From positions 3,437,674-3,501,673 of the forward strand of contig NZ_LN884299.1 in assembly GCF_001403875.1 (NCBI RefSeq): DNA of 64,000 nt, written 5' to 3'. The notes beneath the pieces are model-generated. The model saw only the letters and a list, made by a program, of their open reading frames with translations. It was not told the origin of the DNA and searched no databases. Of this stretch, positions 9,918 through 18,528 are shown piece after piece; the first letter of the stretch is position 1, and the number at the start of each line of letters is the position of its first letter. The translations under genes were made by a program, and so were the position numbers. This DNA comes from Paenibacillus ihumii (GTDB lineage Bacteria > Bacillota > Bacilli > Paenibacillales > Paenibacillaceae).

Positions 9918-10842
9918 CCGCCGCGCCTCCCTTCGTAATCTCCAGGAATACATCCTCTAGATTCGTCTGTGCTTCGTGGAAAGATACGACACCGAAGCCC
10001 GCGCCGATAACCTTGTTCAGCAGCCGGGCTTGATCGGCATCCCCGCCGCCAAAATGCACATGAACCCCCGTCTTGTCGCTGAGAACCTGGCTGACATGAG
10101 GCTCATCCTTCAGCATGGCTGCTAGCTCATCCCCGCGATCCATGACGCGGATATGCAGCACACGCTTGACGCGCAGGCGGTTCTGAATGTCGGCTACCTT
10201 CCCTTGAGCAACCATCTCCCCGTGCTCAATCACGCCGATTTCGTCCACCATTTCCGCCAGCTCGGGCAAAATATGCGATGAGATGATGATCGTCTTGCCC
10301 ATCAGCTTGAGCTCTTTCAGAATCTCCCTCATTTCAATCCGTGCCCGGGGATCAAGGCCAGAAGCCGGCTCGTCGAGAATCAGCACGTCGGGATCATGAA
10401 CAAGACAGCGGGCCAAGCAGAGGCGCTGCTTCATGCCGCGGGACAGGCTGTCCACGTAGGCATCCTGCTTGTCGCTTAAATTGACCAGCTCCAGCAGCTG
10501 CGGAATAAGCTTCTCCCGTTCAGGACGCGGAATGCCGTAGCTGGCTCCATAGAAATGCAAGTACTCGGTCGTTCTGAATTGATCGTAAACCCCGAAGAAA
10601 TCGGGCATATATCCTATTCGCTTGCGCACCTCGTGCGGATGCTCGGTCACTTCGAAGCCGCCTACGGATGCCGTTCCCGAGGTTGGCAGCAGCAGGGTTG
10701 CCAGGATAGACATCGTCGTCGATTTTCCGGCTCCGTTAGGTCCTACAAAGCCGAACACCGTTCCTTTCGAAATGGAGATATTCACCGACTTCAGCGCTTC
10801 GAAGCTGCCGTAGGTTTTAGTCAAATTACGTATTTCGATCAT
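9904..10842 (-). CDS. ABC transporter ATP-binding protein
   Basis: The 312-aa product contains Walker A (GPNGAGKST, about residue 33), signature LSRGMKQRL (about 134) and Walker B LILDEPASGLDP (about 155). A C-terminal regulatory extension is typical of CcmA/GldA-type exporter ATPases. The start overlaps the stop of the 790-aa protein gene by 4 bp. It energises the ABC-2 permease next door. The tight coupling of both with the MoxR/VWA genes implies one functional unit. Confidence 0.93.
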   Translation of the reverse strand: MIEIRNLTKTYGSFEALKSVNISISKGTVFGFVGPNGAGKSTTMSILATLLLPTSGTASVGGFEVTEHPHEVRKRIGYMPDFFGVYDQFRTTEYLHFYGASYGIPRPEREKLIPQLLELVNLSDKQDAYVDSLSRGMKQRLCLARCLVHDPDVLILDEPASGLDPRARIEMREILKELKLMGKTIIISSHILPELAEMVDEIGVIEHGEMVAQGKVADIQNRLRVKRVLHIRVMDRGDELAAMLKDEPHVSQVLSDKTGVHVHFGGGDADQARLLNKVIGAGFGVVSFHEAQTNLEDVFLEITKGGAADGLA

Positions 10843-13211
10843 CGGCTGCTACTCCCCTTTACAGAGATTTCGGGCAGGTCGAATCCGCTCCAATCCTGCG
10901 CGGTAATGACGAGACGCAGCGTTGTTCCCCCGATCAAATATTGCGAGATCGGCTCGGGGAGCTTCGCCGTGCCCTGGTTCCATGAAATCGGCTCAACCTC
11001 TGCCTTGGCCGCATTCCACACGGCGACAGATGTGCTGTGACCCCGTTGATTCTGGCGCAGCTCGAGCTCCGAATACTCCACATTGCCCGGCAACACGTAC
11101 TCAAGCTCCATTTCTCCCTCGGACATATGGACGCTGCGGCTGCTTTCATATCCCCATTCAGAAGACGTCGTCTTGGTGACGGCAGGCACAATATAACCGA
11201 AAGGCACGCTCCACTGCCCGTCATTTTGAAATTGCGGATCAATCCGCTGGACCCACATATTCAGCGGGTCTGCGGCCACACTTTTGCCGTTCACCTCATA
11301 ATCCAGCATTTCATCCTTGCTCCAGCCGATAAAAGCATAATGATTCGTCATATTGTTCAGGTTGAAGTAACTGTTAATGAGCCCCCTGGCCCGCTCCAGT
11401 TTTCTATCCTCCTGACGGCTGCCTTTAGAGGGAAACAGCAGGTAGCCATAGTCATTGTAGTTCACCGTAGACGGCGAAGAGGTAATCGATGCCGTCTGAT
11501 TTTTGGCAATATCGCCAAGCAAGTACATCTTATCGTTCAAGATGATTGCCGTATTCGTTAAATCCGCTGAAGTCTTATTCGTCACCGTACCTTGAGGAAC
11601 GCCCTGGTCATCGAAGGAAATATTCATTTCCAGCTGGCCAAGCTGCCGCTCCTCCAGCTGCTTCACCGATAATTTGGCGAGGGAACGGTGCGTCATCCCT
11701 TTTAGATCCACGGTTGTGCCGCTATCGGCCAAGCGGATCAACTGCCGCTCCGGGGCCATCGTCTGTCCGCCGGAGATGAGCCCGTCCTCACGCTGCACCG
11801 TCACATGCGTTCCGGCCGGGAAGCTTAATTTGTAATCACCGCTTCGCGGAATGAATAATGCCGTGGATGTACTTCGTTCGGCGTAGCCTCTGCCATCAAG
11901 CTCGATGATGCTGAGCGTATTCGTCCGCAGCGTGCTTTTGCCAGTCGTCCCCGCGACATAAATTCCACCGCTGGCCAGCACGGCAATGACCGGGATTAAC
12001 AGCCAGGCCCATTCGCGCTTATCCAGTTTTTTTAGTACAAAATACAGCCCTGGGGCAACAACAACAGCATACCCCAGCAGCAGCCAGAGCAGCAGAGAGT
12101 ATGGCGGCAGAGTTAGGGTCGGGAAATAATCCAGCAAATAATTGATCCGCCGGTCCAAATTATCATTCCAAACGGTATTGCCCTGGGAAGTCGTAGCCAG
12201 CTGTACATGCTGCTGAAGCACTGTGTTCCAGAGTTCCGCATGACCGGACCATGATTGCAAGGGCTCCATGGAAACATCATAGGCCGCATAAATAACGCTG
12301 CCCTGGCCAACATCCCAGGAAGCAAATAGAGGCTGCTCCCCCTCTATCAGCGTTTGCGCGCCGTCTTTCGGCTTGGCTGCCGATACAGGGAAGGTACCGT
12401 CCAGCGAAATCGTCTTGCCCGTCGCCTTCTCCAGCTCCTTTAGCGAGGTAACATCGGCATGCCCTGAATAGTCCACGGGCGATAAATCCTCCAGCCTCTG
12501 AATTGTCTTGGCAAAGCCGGATCCCCCGGACAGGACGAGAGTCCCGCCTTTTTTCACCCACGCTTTAATCGCTTCCGTCCGCTTATCCCCGAGATTGCCC
12601 GTGGTGAAATTGTTGATAACGAGCACATCGAGCCCATCCAGCAGCAAGCCGTCCTCCGGCAATTGCTCCGGCTTAAGCGGAATCACCTTCACGTTCTTCC
12701 CCTTGCCGTTCAGCACGTTCAGAAAGTTCATGCTGTCCGGGTCGGAGGCCAGCACGCCGATCAAGGTGCCGGTGTCTCCCCCGGAATTCAAATAAGGGGT
12801 CGAAGCCTTGAATGGGATATACTTCCCGGTTTCTACCGAATTTTTATAGAATCGAATCGAGTTATTGTCCTTGTGGAAGGAATGTCCGAGGATGCCGAAA
12901 GCAACCTCCTTGGGCGTCCCTGCCGGCAAGTCGACTTTTACTGCATATGAAGCCCAATTGGAGCTGTTCGGGTATTCCGTCTGAACGACGAGTTCTCCGG
13001 AAATATCCGTATCGCTGGTCAGTGTAATTTTAAGCGGCGTCCATTGACCGATTTTATAATGGCCATCATAGCCGATTTCCGTCTTGATGCTGATCGACGG
13101 CTCTGCCGCATAGGCTGCCTGAGGAGTCGCAAGCCCTGGCAGCAGCGCTAATAGGGTGCTTAAGAGCCACAGCGTAGCCAGAGATATCCTCTTCTTGTAA
13201 TTTAAGAACAA
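10839..13211 (-). CDS. Secreted/membrane protein, first gene of the MoxR-VWA-ABC operon
   Basis: I place the start at a TTG (13211) six bases after AGAGGAGAG; the open frame could begin at ATG 13232, but that would put the RBS inside the gene. The 790-aa product begins with a signal peptide ending near AAYAAEP. A large extracytoplasmic region follows, then two close membrane helices (about residues 350-400), then a second extracytoplasmic-type region. There is no enzyme motif I recognise. A stretch resembling the class-I amidotransferase-like fold (DVLVINNF, LVLSGGSG) lies in the first half. It heads the operon and is likely an outward-facing sensor or structural part. Confidence 0.75.
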   Translation of the reverse strand: MFLNYKKRISLATLWLLSTLLALLPGLATPQAAYAAEPSISIKTEIGYDGHYKIGQWTPLKITLTSDTDISGELVVQTEYPNSSNWASYAVKVDLPAGTPKEVAFGILGHSFHKDNNSIRFYKNSVETGKYIPFKASTPYLNSGGDTGTLIGVLASDPDSMNFLNVLNGKGKNVKVIPLKPEQLPEDGLLLDGLDVLVINNFTTGNLGDKRTEAIKAWVKKGGTLVLSGGSGFAKTIQRLEDLSPVDYSGHADVTSLKELEKATGKTISLDGTFPVSAAKPKDGAQTLIEGEQPLFASWDVGQGSVIYAAYDVSMEPLQSWSGHAELWNTVLQQHVQLATTSQGNTVWNDNLDRRINYLLDYFPTLTLPPYSLLLWLLLGYAVVVAPGLYFVLKKLDKREWAWLLIPVIAVLASGGIYVAGTTGKSTLRTNTLSIIELDGRGYAERSTSTALFIPRSGDYKLSFPAGTHVTVQREDGLISGGQTMAPERQLIRLADSGTTVDLKGMTHRSLAKLSVKQLEERQLGQLEMNISFDDQGVPQGTVTNKTSADLTNTAIILNDKMYLLGDIAKNQTASITSSPSTVNYNDYGYLLFPSKGSRQEDRKLERARGLINSYFNLNNMTNHYAFIGWSKDEMLDYEVNGKSVAADPLNMWVQRIDPQFQNDGQWSVPFGYIVPAVTKTTSSEWGYESSRSVHMSEGEMELEYVLPGNVEYSELELRQNQRGHSTSVAVWNAAKAEVEPISWNQGTAKLPEPISQYLIGGTTLRLVITAQDWSGFDLPEISVKGSSSR

Positions 13212-13344
13212 ATGATTCTCTCCTCTCATCATCGAAATAATCCTATATAATAGGACGTTTCAAGCGTACAAATGTTTACATTCCGCTCTATTTTTCTGCA
13301 TAAAACGCCAGCAGCTTACAAGTATCTGCGGCAAACATACAGCT

Positions 13345-13386
13345 AAAGCCGTCCAGTATGACATGCATGTCAACTGTGACGGCTTT
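13345..13386 (-). terminator. Long bulged hairpin downstream of purU
   Basis: The arms AAAGCCGTC (13345-13353) and GACGGCTTT (13378-13386) pair. Inside them CAGT/ACTG and the palindrome TGACATGCATGTCA continue the stem, giving about 20 bp with two single-base bulges. The U-tract on the minus side is weak, so it may be an inefficient terminator. Confidence 0.55.
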
Positions 13387-13421
13387 CTATTTAGTAGGCA
13401 GATTTTCCTCTGGATTCGCGA

Positions 13422-14321
13422 CTAGCTGAACACAACGGTTTTGTTCTGATGCACGAGAATGCGATCCTCGATATGCCATTTCACGGCGCGGGCCAGAACG
13501 ACTCTCTCGATCGTGCGGCCGATCCGCTTTAATTCACTGACATCATCGCGATGGCTGACGCGCTGAACGTCCTGCTCGATGATCGGTCCGCCGTCCAGCT
13601 CCTCGGTGACATAATGGGCGGTGGCCCCGATAATTTTTACGCCGCGGTCATAGGCTTGGGCATACGGCTTGCCGCCTACGAAGGCTGGCAGGAAGGAGTG
13701 GTGGATGTTGATGATACGATTCCGGTAAGGCTCGATCAGTGCAGGAGACAGAATTTGCATATATCTCGCCAGCACGATCAAATCGACCTTCCCATCGACC
13801 AGCTCCAGCTGCTTCTGCTCGGCTTCTCTCTTCGTGTCCGGGGTAACCGGGATATGATGGAAGGGGATGCCGAATGATTCGACGTATTCCTTATTATCGG
13901 GATGATTGCTGATGACCATGGAAATTTCCGCATCCAGATCCCCGGCTTGCCATTGCCACAGCAGCTCCACAAGGCAGTGATCCTCCTTCGATACGAAAAT
14001 GGCCAGCTTCTTCTTCCGGTTCAGCGGATAAATATCCCACTTCATTTCGAATTTGGCGGCAATGACCGCAAAATCCTGCTTTAATTGCGCCAGGTTGTCA
14101 TGCAGCTGCCCCAGATCGAATTCGATTCGCATAAAGAACATGCCGCCCTCAGGATCCATTGTATATTGGTCCGATTGCACGATGTTTGCTCCATGCTGAT
14201 GCAGGAAATCCGACACCGCGGCGACGATTCCAGGTCCGTCCGGGCAGGATATCAGCATCCGCGCCCGATGATTCTCATAGGGTTTGACAGGTCTTGCGCC
14301 TGATTTTACATGTATGTCCAT
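13422..14321 (-). CDS. purU: Formyltetrahydrofolate deformylase
   Basis: PurU hydrolyses 10-formyl-THF to THF plus formate, balancing one-carbon pools and feeding formate to purine synthesis. The 299-aa protein has an N-terminal ACT domain (about 18-90; CPDGPGIVAAVS). A formyltransferase-type catalytic domain follows, with SNHPD near 138 and the NIHHSFLPAFVGGKPY and GATAHYV blocks near 225-260. These contain the Asn/His/Asp catalytic set of the family. Length matches PurU. AGGAGG sits 13 bases before the ATG, a slightly long spacing. It is monocistronic, with a hairpin downstream. Confidence 0.95.
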   Translation of the reverse strand: MDIHVKSGARPVKPYENHRARMLISCPDGPGIVAAVSDFLHQHGANIVQSDQYTMDPEGGMFFMRIEFDLGQLHDNLAQLKQDFAVIAAKFEMKWDIYPLNRKKKLAIFVSKEDHCLVELLWQWQAGDLDAEISMVISNHPDNKEYVESFGIPFHHIPVTPDTKREAEQKQLELVDGKVDLIVLARYMQILSPALIEPYRNRIINIHHSFLPAFVGGKPYAQAYDRGVKIIGATAHYVTEELDGGPIIEQDVQRVSHRDDVSELKRIGRTIERVVLARAVKWHIEDRILVHQNKTVVFS

Positions 14322-14425
14322 CTTTCTCTCAAGTCCTCCTGCTATCTATTCTAAAACAACTGATTCTAGTTCTCGATTCTGCTATTTTTACAGAATTTCA
14401 GATTACCAATAGGCTTTTGGATTGC

Positions 14426-15541
14426 TTATAGGCTTTTGGCTGCAAGCCAGCCGATCAGCCGGAAATTGATTTGCTCCTCACTGTAATCCGGGAACAGGTT
14501 GGCTTCCAGTACGAGGTCGTAGAGCCGCTCCAGCGGTTCGCGCGGATCCGCCTTTCTTGCTTTGGCGTCATCCTTGAGCAATTTCCACGTATCCAGCACG
14601 AATGCGCGCTGGTCGATTTCGCGTTTTCCGAAGAAGCTGCTTAGCAGCTCCATTTCCGTCAGGAAGGATTCCCCGAAGCGCTCGGCCACACTGCCGCGAA
14701 GCAAGGCGATTTCAACTTCATACATCGGCCGCTGGGTTTTAGCGTCCTTGCCGATCCACGGCGTCTCCAGAATGAAAGGGCGACCCTGCAGCGATTCATG
14801 ATGCACCACGCGGTTCAAGGCTTCGAATCCGATCCAGCCCGTTCCGATCGGCGTATGGCGGTCTTTCCGGGCCCCGACGGGGTTCTTGCTGTCATTGACG
14901 TGCACGACCGCAATCCGGTCCAGACCGATCAGCTGATCGAACTCGCGCAGCACGCCGTCAAGATCATTAACGATATCGTAGCCCGCATCATGGATGTGGC
15001 AGGTATCCAGGCAAATCGTCAGACGTTCGTTATGCTGCACTTTGTCAATAATGGCGGCAATTTCCTCGAAGCTGCGGCCCATCTCTGTCCCTTTGCCGGC
15101 CATCGTCTCCAGCGCAATGTTGACCTCTGTCTCATCCGTGCCATTCAGCACCTCATTCAAGCCCTCGGCGATCCGGTTAATGCCGTATTCGGCATCCTTG
15201 TCCGTGAACGCGCCCGGATGAAGCACGATGTTCCGTACGCCCAGCGCATGGGTGCGGCGGATTTCCTCCTGGAGGAAGTCTACTGCCAGTTGATACGTAT
15301 TCGACTTATAAGAGCCCAGATTGATGATATAAGGCGCATGGACGACAATTTCATCAATTCCGGCTACCGCCATCGCGGCCTTGCCGTCCTCGATATTCAT
15401 CGATTCGATCGGTTTGCGGCGCGTATTCTGCGGTGCGCCGGTATATATCATGAACGAGCTGGAGCCGTAGGATGCGGCCTCCTCCGTTGCGGTTAATAGC
15501 CCCTTGTCCGAGAACGAGACATGCGAACCTATTTTTAACAT
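14426..15541 (-). CDS. nfo: Endonuclease IV (AP endonuclease) with C-terminal extension
   Basis: The TIM-barrel AP endonuclease repairs abasic sites and some oxidised bases. Metal-binding blocks are visible in order: GSHVS, HAPY, LHPGA, ETMAGKG, DTCHIHDAG, HVNDSKNP with RHTPIGTG, and ETPW. I start at MLKIGSHVS (15541), preceded by AAGGGGGAT; the longer frame begins with a TTG lacking an RBS. The product is 371 aa, about 80 more than typical Nfo. The surplus is a C-terminal charged and hydrophobic segment (about 290-371) that I do not recognise. It is monocistronic and divergent from the DUF2621 gene. Confidence 0.93.
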   Translation of the reverse strand: MLKIGSHVSFSDKGLLTATEEAASYGSSSFMIYTGAPQNTRRKPIESMNIEDGKAAMAVAGIDEIVVHAPYIINLGSYKSNTYQLAVDFLQEEIRRTHALGVRNIVLHPGAFTDKDAEYGINRIAEGLNEVLNGTDETEVNIALETMAGKGTEMGRSFEEIAAIIDKVQHNERLTICLDTCHIHDAGYDIVNDLDGVLREFDQLIGLDRIAVVHVNDSKNPVGARKDRHTPIGTGWIGFEALNRVVHHESLQGRPFILETPWIGKDAKTQRPMYEVEIALLRGSVAERFGESFLTEMELLSSFFGKREIDQRAFVLDTWKLLKDDAKARKADPREPLERLYDLVLEANLFPDYSEEQINFRLIGWLAAKSL

Positions 15542-15677
15542 TAGCTTTATCCCCCTTATGGACAACGTTCTTTGAACAAACCTATTTTATCTTGAATGTC
15601 GATATAAATCCACAAATAAGGTATAATTCTTAAAGATTAAAGGGTTAAAGGACTAATTATTCGAGGTGAATGAATCA

Positions 15678-16151
15678 ATGCCGTATTTGAACATAACATG
15701 GCTTGCACTGGCCTCTGCGGGGCCCAATCGCTGGTTTATGAACTCGATCGCATTCTGGGGATTCGTGATGCTGGGCGTCATGTGTATCGGCGGTTTTTTC
15801 ATGTTCCGTAAATTTTTGAAGGTGCTTCCGAAGGCGGACGGCATGTCCAAGCTCGACTGGCAAAATCATTGGGTGGAGAAAAGCCGGCATTTGTGGACGG
15901 ATGAAGCGAAGGCGTTCCTCGATCAGCTGGTTCAGCCCGTACCGTCTCCGTTCCGGGATATCGCCAAGCACTCGATTGCAGCGGAAATCGGCAAAATCGC
16001 CCTGCAGGAGGAAGCGACCGAGGTTACGAAGGATCACTGCATCAAGGGCTATATCGTAGCTACACCCAAGCGGGATTACAAGTTCCTGATGAACTTCCTC
16101 GAAAAGAGCAATATCGACTACCGTCCCTATCAGCATCTGATCAACAAATAG
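15678..16151 (+). CDS. DUF2621 family membrane-anchored protein (YneK-like)
   Basis: The 157-aa product starts at ATG 15678, seven bases after GAGGTGA; the longer GTG start at 15666 would place the RBS inside the gene. A membrane helix (about 20-45) is followed by a soluble region with SKLDWQ and a C-terminal YKFLMNFL segment, matching the DUF2621 family known from Bacillus YneK. Function is not established. A good intrinsic terminator follows. Confidence 0.8.
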   Translation: MPYLNITWLALASAGPNRWFMNSIAFWGFVMLGVMCIGGFFMFRKFLKVLPKADGMSKLDWQNHWVEKSRHLWTDEAKAFLDQLVQPVPSPFRDIAKHSIAAEIGKIALQEEATEVTKDHCIKGYIVATPKRDYKFLMNFLEKSNIDYRPYQHLINK

Positions 16152-16161
16152 CACATTCCTG

Positions 16162-16208
16162 CATCCGGTCGCGACGTCTGCATACGCCTGCTTAGCCGGA
16201 TGTTTTTC
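16162..16208 (+). terminator. Intrinsic terminator after the DUF2621 gene
   Basis: CATCCGG (16162-16168) pairs with CCGGATG (16196-16202) and is followed by TTTTTCTCTTT. Confidence 0.75.
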
Positions 16209-16280
16209 TCTTTAAATATTGCCATTTTACGAACCGTTACCAGCTGCATTCTACCATCTTAAGCAGAGGGAGGAATCGCT

Positions 16281-17207
16281 TTGAGAATCTTAATTACCGG
16301 AGGCACGGGCTTTATCGGAAGCGCTTTAACTTCTTATTGGCAGCAGCAAGGGCATGAGGTTACGATCGTTTCGCGCCGCAGGCCAGAGCAGGACGGTCAT
16401 GCCTCTCCTGGCAATGAGCCCGCCGCCCCTTTGGCCTATATGACCTGGGAGCAATTGGGGCAGCCTTTCGCCCGCGAGCTGATAATCGATGCCGTCGTTA
16501 ACCTGGCCGGGGCGACCCTGAATCAGCGCTGGACCGGCAAGGCCAAAAGCCGCATTCTGGATTCCAGGCTACTGGCAACAGACTTGACGGCAAATTGGGT
16601 AAGGTCCCTGAACCATAAGCCTAAGGTGATTATCCAAGGCTCGGCCGTCGGAATTTATGGAACCTCCCTCACGGACACCTTTGACGAGACCTCGCAACTG
16701 AAGGCGGATGATTTCCTTGCGAATGTGACCAGACAGTGGGAAGCTGCTGCAGATGAGGGCTTTCAAGGCCTTCGCCTCGTAAAGCTGCGCACGGGCGTAG
16801 TACTGGGGAATACGGGCGGCGCCTATCCGCTCATGCGACTTCCTATTCTACTGGGCGCGGGCGGAAAAATCGGAACCGGGCGCCAGTGGGTCCCCTGGAT
16901 TCATATCAAAGATATTGTGGCCTTGATTGACTTTTGCGTGAAGCATCCGCAATTGGAGGGCGCGGTCAATGCGGTAAGTCCAGCACCCGTGACCAACGAC
17001 GAATTCGGCAGAATCGTCAGCCGGGTTCACCGCAGACCGTATTGGCTGCCGCTGCCTGCCTTTGCATTAAAGACGATGCTTGGCGACATGTCCACTCTGC
17101 TGCTGGAGGGACAAAGAGTTATGCCGCAAGCGGCTTTGCAGTACGGCTTCCGTTTTCAGCATGCTGAGCTTGAATCGGCTCTGACGGATTTAAAGAAACG
17201 CCAGTAA
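16281..17207 (+). CDS. TIGR01777 family NAD(P)-dependent epimerase
   Basis: The 308-aa protein opens with a Rossmann GGTGFIGSAL motif. It carries the family's NLAGATLNQRWT block near residue 75 and a DUF1731-like C-terminal region ending with a PQAALQYGFRF stretch. These are features of TIGR01777 (YfcH/YfhF) epimerase-like proteins, whose substrate is unknown. Start is TTG after AGGGAGGAATCGCT. Its 3' end is of special interest because a diverged copy of about its last 40 bp lies 1.2 kb away at about 18414. Confidence 0.88.
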   Translation: MRILITGGTGFIGSALTSYWQQQGHEVTIVSRRRPEQDGHASPGNEPAAPLAYMTWEQLGQPFARELIIDAVVNLAGATLNQRWTGKAKSRILDSRLLATDLTANWVRSLNHKPKVIIQGSAVGIYGTSLTDTFDETSQLKADDFLANVTRQWEAAADEGFQGLRLVKLRTGVVLGNTGGAYPLMRLPILLGAGGKIGTGRQWVPWIHIKDIVALIDFCVKHPQLEGAVNAVSPAPVTNDEFGRIVSRVHRRPYWLPLPAFALKTMLGDMSTLLLEGQRVMPQAALQYGFRFQHAELESALTDLKKRQ

Positions 17208-17470
17208 GCCCGTTGTTAAGAATGGGGACAGCGGGCTATGCATACATATTTTTATGATCCACTTCTTCCCTGTCATCATGCAGAGGTTGGAATCTCCTAT
17301 TTGGTGCCGTTCCTGGAACCTAAATCTTTGATGCGGCAGACACACCAGGATCATAAGATATGGAGCAAAGGCAGATAAGCCAGAAATGGTGCCACTGGGC
17401 GTTTATCTTCCACAAAAATATGATCCTCGAGTTCTCGAAAAAGAGCATGTATCCTTTTCTTGTATTGTCT
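17208..17470 (-). pseudogene. Decayed fragments of a second FHA (DUF6382-FHA) gene
   Basis: Two blocks resemble the intact FHA gene of this window. Block 1 (about 17208-17360) aligns with about 18446-18705, including the intergenic AGCCCGT and GACAGCGGGCT segments and the codons around SRNGT, with a deletion of about 90 bp. Block 2 (about 17375-17470) aligns with about 19910-20020, sharing AATATGATC-like and AGAGCATGTAT stretches. No frame is open. I judge this a relic of a duplicated gene. Confidence 0.75.
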
Positions 17471-17512
17471 GTTCTAGGGGGTGCAGTTCAGGTCATGAAC
17501 GTGGAGGCTTTC

Positions 17513-18290
17513 TCAGTTGTAGGTTCTAATCGGCGTCCTGAAACCTATAAGTGCTACGATTAGAATGATTCCCCCTGCTAAACCGAGTGCTGCTGCTGAA
17601 CTGACATAACTCCCTACGGCACCCCAAATCAGAAATCCCAGCGGCGACAGCAGGGAAGAAATACTGGCAATTTCTAGCACCCTACTTCTGAATTCTTCAG
17701 AAGGAACTGCAAACAAAATTGCTGTAGAAACGGTGCTCGTCATCGCAAATACAAAGCCAATGCAAAAAAAGATTAAGCTGAGAAAGATGATTCCTTGAAT
17801 AAACGGGATACAGATATAAAACAATCCGCCGAGTAGCAAGCTGACAATATAAACATACCCGCGTTTACTTTTAATTTTGATCAGACCTAAAGTCATCGTG
17901 CCCAAGAAGGAACCAAGGGAATAGAATGTCAAGACGACACCATATTCATTGGAGCTGAACTGCAGCTCGTTTTGAACGAGATCCACCAAATTGACATTGT
18001 AACTGACGACAGCAATATTAGCTAAAGAATTTTTTCTTAGAGACCTTATCACCTACGATATCGGCAATGATGGAGAGCACAAACTTCGGAACCATTCCGA
18101 CCAGTAATACAGTACCCATGATAAGCAGAGAGCCAGTTTGCTTCATCACGTACCACGCCAACACAATGCTGTAAACCATCGCTCCGATACTGGAAATGCC
18201 CTGTCCTATCCATAAATAAAAGACCGGGAGGAAACCAGTTGTATTATAAGGATCGGCAAGCGGATATGAGCTTTGTTTGGTTTTGACTCA
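17513..18290 (-). pseudogene. MFS transporter remnant with internal deletion and frameshift
   Basis: The minus strand from about 18290 reads FYLWIGQGISSIGAMVY and continues to GMVPKFVLSIIADIVGDK, the first helices of an MFS exporter. The frame then ends at a stop (about 18010). From 18052 a GTG-led 179-aa frame shifted by one base covers what look like helices 7-12, ending GFRTPIRTYN. The middle of the protein (helices 3-6) is missing. No start codon is visible upstream of the first piece. An inactive gene is the simplest reading. Confidence 0.75.
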
Positions 18291-18340
18291 GCTTTTATCA
18301 ATTAGCGCCTTCAATCTATTTGGAGGGGTCGCCTATTTAG

Positions 18341-18417
18341 CTCCGCTACGGCGACATAGTACAAAAAAGGCTCGATATACTGCTCATCCCTAGCTGACTG
18401 AACAAGTCGAACTGGAA
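18341..18417 (-). pseudogene. Relic of a tadZ 5' end
   Basis: This stretch aligns over about 77 bp with 28967-29044, the first codons of the intact tadZ. Shared pieces include CAAAAAAGGCTC and TGCTCATCC. It has no open frame and is joined directly to a copy of the epimerase 3' end. Confidence 0.7.
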
Positions 18418-18480
18418 TCAGTTGCAGCGGATTTGAAGACACGCCAGTAAGCCCGTCGTCCGGTGAGAGACAGCGGGCTG
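18414..18480 (+). repeat. Diverged copy of the epimerase 3' end and its flank
   Basis: Positions 18414-18480 match 17173-17238: both contain GGATTT, ACGCCAGTAAGCCCGT and GACAGCGGGCT. In the intact gene this is the last 12 codons plus stop. Here it stands alone, upstream in plus coordinates of the intact FHA gene end. Confidence 0.8.
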
Positions 18481-18528
18481 TGCTATACATATCTTTTACG
18501 ATTCACTTTTTCCTTCACTTTTCCTTCG

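Noticed and set aside
18000..18300. Separate intact small membrane gene
   Set aside because: The frame matches MFS helices 1-2 and has no start codon or RBS; better explained as part of the pseudogene.
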